From CAVVAL01 sp963742725 (GTDB lineage Bacteria > Actinomycetota > Actinomycetes > Mycobacteriales > Cryptosporangiaceae): a stretch of DNA of 64,000 nt. The notes below the pieces were generated by a model. That model was not told where the DNA came from, ran no database searches, and saw only the letters and a list, made by a program, of their open reading frames with translations. Numbering within the stretch: position 1 is the first letter of the stretch; the number at the start of each line of letters is the position of its first letter. Below, piece by piece: positions 1-7,006 of this stretch. Position numbers and translations under genes: made by a program. The stretch is from assembly GCA_963742725.1 (NCBI GenBank), contig CAVUMX010000004.1:1095317-1159316 (forward strand), written 5' to 3'.

Positions 1-533
1 ACGACGAGGACGACGACGGCCACGGTCACGGTCACGGCACCCGGATCGGCTGGATGCTGGTTCTGCCCGTCTTCGCCACGTTCCTGATCGCGCCACCCGC
101 GCTCGGCTCGTACGCGGCCGCGCGCGGCGGGCAGGCCAACATCCAGCAGCCCACCGCCGACTTCGCGCCGCTGCCCAAGGCCGATCCGGCCGAGATCACT
201 GTCGTCGAGTACTTCACCCGCGCAGTGTGGGACGACAGGGAATCGATGAAGGACCGGAACATCCAGCTGTCCGGGTTCATCACGCCCCGGCCCGAGGGCG
301 GTGTCTACCTCACGCGGATCATGCTGAGCTGCTGCGCGGTCGACGGACGTCCGATCAAGGTGGTTTTGACCGGTTCTGGTGTCGAGTCCCTTCCCGCCGA
401 CACCTGGATCGAGGTCATCGGGCGGCACGACCCGAAGATCGAGAAGGACAAGATCAACAAGCAGGAGATCCCGTACTTCAAGGTCACCGAGTACCGGAAG
501 ATCCCGGCCCCGCGGCAGCCCTACGAGCAGTAG
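1..533 (+). CDS. TIGR03943-like membrane-associated protein, C-terminal part (5' end outside window)
   Basis: The reading frame is open from the window edge (first full codon at base 3) to TAG at 531-533, so only the last 177 residues are visible. They start with an acidic, His-rich stretch (DDEDDDGHGHGHG), then one hydrophobic segment (WMLVLPVFATFLIAPPALG), then a soluble domain containing MLSCCAVDG. This resembles the C-terminal half of the TIGR03943/YcgQ putative permease subunit family; in full-length members two membrane segments and the metal-binding-looking loop precede this domain. The gene converges with zur (11 bp between stops). The His-rich loop next to the zinc uptake and zinc regulator genes suggests a zinc-linked role, which is inference. 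Family assignment rests on overall look and context. Confidence 0.65.
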   Translation, partial: DEDDDGHGHGHGTRIGWMLVLPVFATFLIAPPALGSYAAARGGQANIQQPTADFAPLPKADPAEITVVEYFTRAVWDDRESMKDRNIQLSGFITPRPEGGVYLTRIMLSCCAVDGRPIKVVLTGSGVESLPADTWIEVIGRHDPKIEKDKINKQEIPYFKVTEYRKIPAPRQPYEQ

Positions 534-543
534 CGGTAGGGGG

Positions 544-939
544 CTAGCCGGCCGCCATGCAGGTGGCGCAGGTGCCGAAGATCTCGACGGTGTGGCTGAC
601 CTCGGCGAACCCGTGCTCGGCGGCGACCTTGTCGGCCCAGCGCTCGACGGTCGGGCCCTCGACCTCGACGGTCCGTCCGCAGCGCCGGCACACCAGGTGG
701 TGGTGGTGCCCGCTGCTGCACCGCCGGTAGAGGTGCTCGCCGCCCGGTGGCCGCATGACGTCGATCTCGCCCGCGTCCGCGAGCGCCTGCAGCGTCCGGT
801 ACACCGTGGTCAGGCCGACGGAGTCGCCGCGACGCCGGAGCAGATCGTGCAGCTCCTGGGCACTGCGGAACTCCTCGACCTCGTCGAGCATGGCCATGAC
901 TGCGGTGCGCTGGCGCGTGCTGCGACCGACGGTCTGCAT
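544..939 (-). CDS. zur: Fur-family zinc uptake regulator (Zur)
   Basis: A 131-residue Fur-family repressor. The N-terminal winged helix (about residues 1-80, with LTTVYRTLQALADAGEID as recognition region) is followed by a metal-binding dimerisation domain with SSGHHHHLVCRRCGRTVEVEG and a C-terminal CATC pair, the classical structural-zinc cysteines and His ligands. Last gene of a minus-strand cluster after an SmtB-like regulator and znuACB, so Zur rather than iron Fur is the best reading. Start chosen at ATG 939 because rGGAGAAAGGGA lies just upstream and the family begins about there; longer in-frame extension overlaps the upstream gene. Expected to repress znuACB through the boxes at 3986-4021 when zinc is sufficient. 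Confidence 0.88.
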   Translation of the reverse strand: MQTVGRSTRQRTAVMAMLDEVEEFRSAQELHDLLRRRGDSVGLTTVYRTLQALADAGEIDVMRPPGGEHLYRRCSSGHHHHLVCRRCGRTVEVEGPTVERWADKVAAEHGFAEVSHTVEIFGTCATCMAAG

Positions 940-1006
940 AGAGCTGGTCCCTTTCTCCGGCGTCCGGACGGAGGCCCATCCTTGCAGGTTCGCCGTGGGC
1001 ACCGGG

Positions 1007-1333
1007 TTACCGTCCTTCCTTGGCATGGCTGACGGCGTCCGTGACGATGTGTGCCACGTGGTGGTCCGCCAGCGAATACATGACTTCGCGGCCCCGCCGT
1101 TCACCGGTCACGACGCCGGCCGAGCGGAGCACCCGAAGGTGCTGGGACACGAGGGGCTGCGGCGCGTCGAGCGCGTCGACGAGTTCGTGGACGCAGCGCG
1201 GGCCCGCGTCCAGTTCGACGACGATCGCGATGCGGAGCGGCGCGGCCAGGGCGCGGAGCAGTTCACCCGCGCCGGTGTAGTCGGGGAGCGGACGGGACGT
1301 GCCGGGCAGCGAGTGCGCGTGGCCATCCGTCAT
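1007..1333 (-). CDS. ArsR/SmtB-family zinc-sensing repressor
   Basis: A 108-residue ArsR-type winged-helix regulator. The DNA-reading helix is PLVSQHLRVLRSAGVV. Near the C-terminus the segment DHHVAHIVTDAVSHAKE fits the alpha-5 metal site pattern D-x-H-(x10)-H-x2-E exactly as in SmtB/CzrA-type zinc sensors, and a cysteine (RCVHELV) sits where alpha-3 ligands occur in the family. It lies 43 bp after znuB and 68 bp before zur on the same strand, so it is probably cotranscribed with both. In other actinobacteria an SmtB-like regulator upstream of zur controls zur expression by zinc. ATG 1333 is the start that removes the part overlapping the znuB end. Confidence 0.85.
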   Translation of the reverse strand: MTDGHAHSLPGTSRPLPDYTGAGELLRALAAPLRIAIVVELDAGPRCVHELVDALDAPQPLVSQHLRVLRSAGVVTGERRGREVMYSLADHHVAHIVTDAVSHAKEGR

Positions 1334-1376
1334 GCGCCGGACAGTAGACGAAGACACCGGCATCATGCACGTACCG

Positions 1377-2246
1377 TCACCGTTCGAGAATGACATCCGG
1401 GTGCGCGGACTCGACGGGCGCCGTCACAGGACGGCTCATCCGGCGGCGCAGCGATGCCAGGATCGTGACGACGACGAACGCCGCCAGCGCCAGGACGACG
1501 ATGTTCGCACCGGCTGCGACGTCGAGGTAGTACGAGCTGACGGCGCCGCTCACCGACACGACAGCGCCGAGGCCGCACGCCAGTACCGCTGTGCCGAGGA
1601 AGCTCCTGGCCACCTGCTGGGCGGTCGCCACGGGGATCACCATCATGGCGCTGACCAGCAGCAACCCGACGACGCGCATCGCGACCGTGACGGTGATCGC
1701 CGCCGTGACCGCGAGCAGCAGGTTCAGTGCCCGTACCGGCAGCCCGGACACCCGGGCGTACTCCTCGTCGTGGCACACCGCGAACAGCCACGGCCGCAGC
1801 AGCGTCGTCACCGCGAGGACGGCGCCGGCCAGCACGGCGACGACGACGAGGTCCTCGGTGCTGGTCGTGGTCAGCGAGCCGAACAGGTACGACAGGAGCG
1901 ACGAGTTCGTGCCGGTCGGGGCCAGGCCGATGAGCAGGACGCCGCCCGCGATCCCGCCGTAGAACATCATGGCGAGGGCGACGTCGCCGGACGTGCGCCC
2001 GCGTTCGCGGATAAGTTCGATCGCGATGGCGCCGAGCGCCGCCACGACGATCGCGGTCAGGACGGGCGCCGTGCTGAGCAGGAAGCCGAGCGCGACGCCG
2101 GTCAGCGCGATGTGGCCGATGCCGTCGCCGATCAGGGACATCCGCCGCTGGACGAGGTACACGCCGACGGCCGGTGCCGAGACGCCGACGAGCAGTGCCG
2201 CGATGAGCGCCCGCACCATGAAGTCGTAGCTGAGCAGCTCAATCAT
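1377..2246 (-). CDS. znuB: Zinc ABC transporter permease ZnuB
   Basis: A 289-residue ABC-3 family membrane protein with about eight hydrophobic segments and the family loops RRMSLIGDGIGHIALTGVALG and LLVSAMMVIPVATAQQVA. It forms the transmembrane channel for zinc (or manganese) import with ZnuA and ZnuC. Start ATG 2246 matches the usual ABC-3 N-terminus (MIELLSYDFMVRAL). The gene is separated from znuC by a 73-bp spacer bounded by a 14-bp direct repeat; without that insertion the two genes would overlap as ATGA (see findings). Metal assignment comes from the neighbours smtB and zur. Confidence 0.88.
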   Translation of the reverse strand: MIELLSYDFMVRALIAALLVGVSAPAVGVYLVQRRMSLIGDGIGHIALTGVALGFLLSTAPVLTAIVVAALGAIAIELIRERGRTSGDVALAMMFYGGIAGGVLLIGLAPTGTNSSLLSYLFGSLTTTSTEDLVVVAVLAGAVLAVTTLLRPWLFAVCHDEEYARVSGLPVRALNLLLAVTAAITVTVAMRVVGLLLVSAMMVIPVATAQQVARSFLGTAVLACGLGAVVSVSGAVSSYYLDVAAGANIVVLALAAFVVVTILASLRRRMSRPVTAPVESAHPDVILER

Positions 2247-2333
2247 GAGGCGGTCCGCGAGTGAGCATCGCAGCGACGGAGGAGCGAGGAGCGGAGCGGA
2301 GGGCCGCCGGGGTGCACAGTCATGAGGCGGTCC
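2243..2333. repeat. 14-bp direct repeat flanking a short GC-rich insert between znuC and znuB
   Basis: The sequence TCATGAGGCGGTCC occurs at 2243-2256 (znuB start region) and again at 2320-2333 (znuC stop region). Between them are 63 bp rich in GGAGCGAGGAGCGGAGCGG-type purine repeats. Removing one repeat plus the insert restores an ATGA overlap between the znuC stop and the znuB start. Confidence 0.75.
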
Positions 2334-3078
2334 AGAGGCCGGGTGGGTCGACCGGGGCGTGGGGGTGCACGTGGTCGTGGTCGGGGTGGGCGTGGTGCGC
2401 GGCCGGCCGGGGGACGGCGCCGTCGTGGACGATCCGGCCGGAGTCGACGACGACGGCGCGCCCGATGAGTGGTTCCAGTGGGCCGAGTTCGTGCGCGACG
2501 AGGAGGATCGTGACGCCGCTGTCGACGAGCGTGCGCAGGGTGGCGGCGAACGCGTCCTGGCTGGCGGCGTCGACGCCCGCGGTGGGTTCGTCGAGGACGA
2601 GCAGTTCGGGTTCGGCGGCGAGCGCGCGGGCGATGAGCACCCGCTGCTGCTGCCCGCCGGAGAGGGTGTTGACCTGGTCGCGGCGGCGGTCGGCGAGGCC
2701 GACGGCGGCCAGCGCGTCGCGGACGGCCGCGCGGTCGCGAGTGGACGGTAGGTGGAGGAACCCGCGGCGGGCGAGCCGGCCGGCGGCGACGACCTCACCG
2801 ACGGTCGCCGGGACCGCGCTGGCCACACCGAGCCGCTGCGGCACGTACCCGACCCGTGCCCACTCGCGGAACGCGCCGAGCGGCGTGTCGAACAGCCGAA
2901 CTTCGCCGCCCGCGAGCGGGGTCAGCCCGAGCGCCGCCCGGACCAGTGTGGACTTGCCGGACCCGTTGGCGCCCAGCACGGCGACGACCTCACCGGCGTG
3001 GACCGTCACGTCCACGCCGTGCAGGATCGCGCGCCCGCCCAGGTTGACCGTGCCGTGCCGGACTTCGACTACGGTCAC
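2320..3078 (-). CDS. znuC: Zinc ABC transporter ATPase ZnuC
   Basis: A 252-residue ABC ATPase: Walker A GANGSGKST, signature LSGGQQQR, Walker B LLVLDEP, H-loop VAHE. The last 40 residues are His-rich (HHAHPDHDHVHPHAP), consistent with zinc handling. Start GTG 3078 overlaps the znuA stop by four bases (GTGA), a sign of translational coupling. It energises import through ZnuB. The C-terminal residues WTAS and stop fall within the duplicated 14-bp sequence next to znuB. Confidence 0.9.
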   Translation of the reverse strand: MTVVEVRHGTVNLGGRAILHGVDVTVHAGEVVAVLGANGSGKSTLVRAALGLTPLAGGEVRLFDTPLGAFREWARVGYVPQRLGVASAVPATVGEVVAAGRLARRGFLHLPSTRDRAAVRDALAAVGLADRRRDQVNTLSGGQQQRVLIARALAAEPELLVLDEPTAGVDAASQDAFAATLRTLVDSGVTILLVAHELGPLEPLIGRAVVVDSGRIVHDGAVPRPAAHHAHPDHDHVHPHAPVDPPGLWTAS

Positions 3079-3986
3079 GAACAACCCAGGGCGCCACGCA
3101 GCGTCTTCAAGTTCTGTCGCATGACTGAAACGTAGTCGTCCTGGCTGCCGTCTTCGAGTCCTTCGAGCGGGTCGAGCACCTCGGCCTTGGCGCCGACCTC
3201 GCTGGCGAGGGTCTTGGCGACCTTGTCGCTGACCAGGGTCTCGAAGAAGATCGCCTTGACGCCGTTGGCCTTGGCGAACTTCGTCACGTCGGCGAGTCGC
3301 GCGGGCGAGGGCTCGTCCTCCGGCGTGAGGCCGGTGATCGCGAGCTGGGTCAGACCGTACCGGTTGGCGAGGTAGCCGAACGCGTTGTGGCTCACCACGA
3401 TCGTTTTCTGCGCGCAGTTCGCCAGCCCGGACTTGAACTCGGCGTCCAGCGCTTCCAGTTCGGTGCGGAGCGTGGCGGCCCGCTCGGCGTACTCGGCGGC
3501 GTGGCCGGAGTCGATCGCGGCGAGCTTCTCGGCGACGGCGTCGGCGATCGCGGCGAGCCGGGTGGGGTCGAGCCAGACGTGCGGGTCCTTGCCCTTCTCG
3601 TCCTCGTGGAAGGCGCCTTCCTCCAGCGGGACGAACCCGTCCGCGAGGGGCTGCACCGCCGCCGCGTCGAGGGACCTGCCGTCGGCGTGCTCGGTGATCG
3701 CCTCGTCCACGGCGGGCTGGAAGCCGCGCAGGTAGACGGCGAGGTCGGCGTCGGCGATCTCGGCGGTCTGCTTCGGCGTCAGCTCCATGTCGTGCGGCTC
3801 GGCGCCGGGCTTCACCAGGTTGTGGACGGTCGCACGGTCGCCGCCGACGTGCGTGGTGACGTACTCGAGGGGGTAGAAAGCCGCGACCACGTCGAGCTTG
3901 CCGCCGTCGCCCGCGCTGGCACTGTTGCACCCGGTCAGGGTGGCGGCGAGGGCGAGCGGAACGAGGACGCCTAATAGCTTCGACAT
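3075..3986 (-). CDS. znuA: Zinc ABC transporter substrate-binding lipoprotein ZnuA
   Basis: A cluster A-I solute-binding protein of about 303 residues. The lipobox is LAATLTGC, so it is an exported lipoprotein. Metal ligands of the family are visible: EPHDMELTP, KDPHVWLDP, VVSHNAFGYL and the late acidic residue in ETLVSDK; a short acidic/His loop (GAFHEDEKGKD) replaces the long His loop of Gram-negative ZnuA. First gene of znuACB-smtB-zur. ATG 3986 is preferred over in-frame ATGs at 4001 and 3995 because a promoter-like TTGACA-17-GAGAAT places transcription start at or just before it, giving a leaderless mRNA. Regulation by Zur is expected from the overlapping boxes. Confidence 0.9.
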   Translation of the reverse strand: MSKLLGVLVPLALAATLTGCNSASAGDGGKLDVVAAFYPLEYVTTHVGGDRATVHNLVKPGAEPHDMELTPKQTAEIADADLAVYLRGFQPAVDEAITEHADGRSLDAAAVQPLADGFVPLEEGAFHEDEKGKDPHVWLDPTRLAAIADAVAEKLAAIDSGHAAEYAERAATLRTELEALDAEFKSGLANCAQKTIVVSHNAFGYLANRYGLTQLAITGLTPEDEPSPARLADVTKFAKANGVKAIFFETLVSDKVAKTLASEVGAKAEVLDPLEGLEDGSQDDYVSVMRQNLKTLRGALGCS

Positions 3987-4022
3987 GACAACCATTCTCA
4001 TTTAGGTGGGAATGATTGTCAA
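3986..4022 (-). promoter_or_regulatory. znuA promoter overlapped by two Zur-box-like sites
   Basis: Reading on the minus strand: TTGACA (4017-4022), a 17-bp spacer, GAGAAT (3994-3999), then ATG at 3986. Two 15-bp sites, TGACAATCATTCCCA (4007-4021) and TGAGAATGGTTGTCA (3986-4000), start 21 bp apart, cover the -35 and -10, and match the actinobacterial Zur box pattern TGAAAATGATTTTCA closely. Confidence 0.7.
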
Positions 4023-4039
4023 AAGCGCATACATGCATC

Positions 4040-4300
4040 TCACCACAGCTTGCTCGCGGCCAGCGCGACGACGGCGGCGATCACCAGGACGCGCAGCGCC
4101 AAGGTCAGCGGCTGCTGGCCCGCCGCCGACAGCCAGGCCAGCCACCCGGCCAGACCCGCCACGACCAGCAGCAACAGCGCACCCGCCAGCCCCGGGAGGA
4201 ACAGGCCGCCCAGCGTCAACGCCAGGACGCCGAGCACCAGCACGAACCGTGGCAGCCGGGCCAGGTAGGCCAGGGTCGCCATCGAACGGGGGTGCGTCAC
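4040..4300 (-). CDS. Small membrane protein, DUF6703-like
   Basis: An 86-residue protein made almost wholly of two or three hydrophobic helices (LPRFVLVLGVLALTLGGLFL; LAGALLLLVVAGLAGWLAWL; LTLALRVLVIAAVVALA). Resembles the small DUF6703 membrane family common in actinomycetes. GTG 4300 is chosen because GAGGAG lies six bases upstream; ATG 4282 lacks such a site. Its 3' end is 17 bp from the Zur-controlled znuA promoter, so read-through from znuA is not involved and it is transcribed from the 4.3 kb side. Function unknown. Confidence 0.7.
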   Translation of the reverse strand: MTHPRSMATLAYLARLPRFVLVLGVLALTLGGLFLPGLAGALLLLVVAGLAGWLAWLSAAGQQPLTLALRVLVIAAVVALAASKLW

Positions 4301-4352
4301 GCGGAACTCCTCGCCGCCGGTACCTTCGAATTTCCCTACATATTGGCAGGAG

Positions 4353-4754
4353 ATGAGCGGCGTGATCGTCATCAGCCGGTTCCGGATCGCCGAGTCCGGT
4401 GAAACCGACTTCCTCGACCGCGCCCGCCGCGCGCTCCAGGCGTTCGCCGAGCGGCCCGGGTTCGTGCGCGGCCGGATCGGGCGTGCGGCCGACGACCCCG
4501 CGCTCTGGACGATCCTCACCGAGTGGACGTCCGTCGGCGCGTTCCGCCGCTCGCTGTCCGGATTCGACGTGAAGATGTACGCCGCGCCGCTGCTCGCCGA
4601 GTCGATCGACGAACCGGCCGCGTTCGAGGTGATCGTCGGCGTCGACGAGGCCGTGGCGGACGTCTCGCCGAGCGGCCGCGCCGCCGACGCCGGCACCACC
4701 CGCATCGGCGAAGGCGCCACCGCCCGCGCGCCGCGCTCCGTCGACCCGTACTGA
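4353..4754 (+). CDS. Antibiotic biosynthesis monooxygenase (ABM)-domain protein
   Basis: A 133-residue protein with a single ABM/dimeric alpha-beta barrel domain in residues 1-95 (VIVISRFRIAESGETDFLDRA; PGFVRGRIGRA; WTILTEWTSVGAFRRSLSG) and a low-complexity Ala/Arg-rich tail. ABM proteins are small heme- or quinone-associated oxygenases or ligand binders; the substrate cannot be told here. Start is uncertain: AGGAG directly abuts ATG 4353, so GTG 4362, nine bases after AGGAG, may be the true start. Divergent from the DUF6703-like gene with 52 bp between. Confidence 0.7.
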   Translation: MSGVIVISRFRIAESGETDFLDRARRALQAFAERPGFVRGRIGRAADDPALWTILTEWTSVGAFRRSLSGFDVKMYAAPLLAESIDEPAAFEVIVGVDEAVADVSPSGRAADAGTTRIGEGATARAPRSVDPY

Positions 4755-4787
4755 TCCGGCCCGGGCGGGCGCTGCGATGATTCGGGT

Positions 4788-5399
4788 ATGACCGAGCACT
4801 CCCCGTGGGGCCGCCCGGACGGCGACGACCCGGGACAGCCCGCCGGTCCGCCGCCGCCCGCGCCCGGCTGGGCGGCACCGGCCGGTCCGGAACCCCAGTA
4901 CGGCCCGGCACCGCAGTACGGCCCGGCAGCCCAGTACGGCGCTCAGCAGTACGGCCAACCGCCCGTCCGGAAGAAGCGTGTGGGGTTGTGGGTCGGGCTC
5001 GGGATCGGCGCGGTCGTCCTGCTCTGCTGCGTCGCCGTTCCGCTCGGGCTGGGCGGCCTGTACTTCCTCGGCAACGAGGTGGACAAGCGGGACAGCATCA
5101 GCACGCTGGAGGACTACCTCGACGCGGTCGTCGACGAGGACTACGACTTCGCGTACGGGTTGCTCTGTCAGGAGTACACGGTCGACGTGAGCCGGGAGGA
5201 GTTCGCGGCCGCCGACCCGGGAATCGTCAGCTACACGGTCGGCGACGCCTTCGAGATGGAGGAGGAAGGGCTCAAGATCGGCTGGGAGGCCGAGGTCGAC
5301 CTGTCTTACACGGACGACACCGAGAGCACCGAGCTGTACCAGGTCTATACCGACGGCTTGAGCTTCGACTACCAGGTGTGCCCACCGCCGCCCGAGTAG
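4788..5399 (+). CDS. Membrane-anchored protein with C-terminal extracellular domain shared with a Ser/Thr kinase
   Basis: 203 residues. A cytoplasmic Pro/Gly/Gln/Tyr-rich N-terminus with YGPAPQYGPAAQYG-type repeats (about 1-60) leads to RKKR, one membrane helix (VGLWVGLGIGAVVLLCCVAVPLGLGGLYF) and an extracellular domain of about 110 residues. That domain has the same landmarks as the C-terminus of the kinase at 17889-19481: helix with L-x-DY, a central LC, SYTV, a beta strand with LSY and a terminal CPP. DUF4878-like fold is plausible. Not in an evident operon. Function unknown; probably a sensory or protein-binding ectodomain. Confidence 0.75.
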   Translation: MTEHSPWGRPDGDDPGQPAGPPPPAPGWAAPAGPEPQYGPAPQYGPAAQYGAQQYGQPPVRKKRVGLWVGLGIGAVVLLCCVAVPLGLGGLYFLGNEVDKRDSISTLEDYLDAVVDEDYDFAYGLLCQEYTVDVSREEFAAADPGIVSYTVGDAFEMEEEGLKIGWEAEVDLSYTDDTESTELYQVYTDGLSFDYQVCPPPPE

Positions 5400-5489
5400 G
5401 GGGAACCGGGGTCATGCTTCGTTGTCACACCGGGTAACCTGACACCTTCCCCAACACCACCGACCGCCAGCCGGATGGAGCGATCAACC

Positions 5490-6872
5490 GTGGCCGCAGA
5501 CCGCATGGACACCATCGTCAGCCTCAGCAAACGCCGGGGATTCGTCTACCCGTCGAGCGAGATCTACGGCGGGCTTCGCGCGTCCTGGGACTACGGCCCG
5601 CTCGGCGTCGAGCTGAAGAACAACGTGAAGCGGCAGTGGTGGAAGACGATGGTCACCGCCCGCGAGGACGTCGTCGGCATCGACTCGTGCGTCATCCTGG
5701 CCCGCGAGGTGTGGCAGGCCTCTGGCCACGTGGAGACGTTCACCGACCCGCTGACCGAGTGCCAGTCGTGCCACAAGCGGTTCCGCGCCGACCACCTCGA
5801 AGAGGCGTACGAGGCCAAGCACAACCGCCCGCCGGCGAACGGCATGGCCGACGTCAACTGCCCCAACTGCGGCACGAAGGGCGCCTTCACCGAGCCGCGG
5901 CAGTTCTCCGGCCTGCTCAAGACCTACCTGGGCGCCGTCGAGGACGAGTCCGGCCTGGCGTACCTGCGTCCCGAGACCGCGCAGGGCATCTTCATCAACT
6001 ACAACAACGTCGAGCAGACGTCGCGCCGCAAGCCGCCGTTCGGCATCGCCCAGATCGGCAAGAGCTTCCGCAACGAGATCACGCCCGGCAACTTCATCTT
6101 CCGGACGCGTGAGTTCGAGCAGATGGAGATGGAGTTCTTCGTCAAGCCCGGCACCGACGAGGAATGGCACCAGTACTGGATCGACGCGCGGCTCCAGTGG
6201 TACACGGACCTCGGCATCAACAAGGACCGGGTCCGCCTCTACGAGCACCCGAGCGAGAAGCTGTCGCACTACTCCAAGCGGACGGTCGACATCGAGTACA
6301 AGTTCGACTTCGCCGGCACCGAGTGGGGCGAGCTGGAAGGCATCGCGAACCGCACCGACTACGACCTGAAGGCGCACGGCACCGCCGCCGGCGTCGACCT
6401 GTCGTTCTTCGACCAGGAGGCCGGCGAGCGCTGGGTGCCGTTCGTGATCGAGCCGGCGGCCGGTGTCGACCGCGCGATGCTCACGTTCATGCTCGACGCC
6501 TACACCGAGGACGAGGCCCCGAACGCCAAGGGCGTCATGGAGAAGCGTGCCGTGATGCGCCTCGACCACCGCCTCGCGCCGGTCAAGGCCGCCGTGCTGC
6601 CGCTGTCCCGCAACGCCGACCTGTCGCCGAAGGCGCGCGGGCTCGCCGCCGCCCTGCGCCAGAACTGGAACGTCGACTTCGACGACGCGGGCGCGATCGG
6701 TCGCCGGTACCGCCGCCAGGACGAGATCGGCACCCCGTTCTGCATCACCGTCGACTTCGACACCCTTGAGGACAACGCCGTGACCGTCCGGGAGCGGGAC
6801 TCGATGGCGCAGGAGCGCGTGTCTCTCGACCAGGTCGAGTCCTACCTCGCCACGCGCCTCCTGGGCTGCTGA
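5490..6872 (+). CDS. glyS: Glycyl-tRNA synthetase (class II, alpha2 type)
   Basis: 460 residues, the usual size of the single-chain GlyRS. N-terminus SLSKRRGFVYPSSEIYGG and RASWDYGPLGVELKNN are hallmark. Two zinc-finger-like pairs (CQSCHKRF and CPNCG) lie in the insertion; motif 2 FRNEITPGNFIFRTREFEQMEMEFF region and motif 3 GVDRAML are intact; the C-terminal anticodon-binding domain (LAPVKAAVLPLSRN) ends the protein. It charges tRNA-Gly with glycine. GTG 5490 is preferred (GGAG nine bases upstream, and the usual start VAADRMD) over the ATG at 5475. Confidence 0.95.
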   Translation: MAADRMDTIVSLSKRRGFVYPSSEIYGGLRASWDYGPLGVELKNNVKRQWWKTMVTAREDVVGIDSCVILAREVWQASGHVETFTDPLTECQSCHKRFRADHLEEAYEAKHNRPPANGMADVNCPNCGTKGAFTEPRQFSGLLKTYLGAVEDESGLAYLRPETAQGIFINYNNVEQTSRRKPPFGIAQIGKSFRNEITPGNFIFRTREFEQMEMEFFVKPGTDEEWHQYWIDARLQWYTDLGINKDRVRLYEHPSEKLSHYSKRTVDIEYKFDFAGTEWGELEGIANRTDYDLKAHGTAAGVDLSFFDQEAGERWVPFVIEPAAGVDRAMLTFMLDAYTEDEAPNAKGVMEKRAVMRLDHRLAPVKAAVLPLSRNADLSPKARGLAAALRQNWNVDFDDAGAIGRRYRRQDEIGTPFCITVDFDTLEDNAVTVRERDSMAQERVSLDQVESYLATRLLGC

Positions 6873-6979
6873 CGTCCGCTGCTGGTGGACAAACCGGACT
6901 GTTCGGGATGGCGTGCTGTAACCGGGCCCCGGATACCCCGATAACCCCGACAGTTGCGCGTGCCCGTGGCGTGGCGCGC

Positions 6980-6996
6980 CCGGGCGGCCCGCCCGG
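6980..6996. terminator. GC hairpin between convergent glyS and phosphotransferase genes
   Basis: CCGGGCG, a 3-nt loop and CGCCCGG form a 7-bp stem in the 134-bp interval between two convergent genes. There is no T-rich tail, so this is a weak candidate. Confidence 0.3.
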
Positions 6997-7006
6997 CGGC
7001 GCTCGA

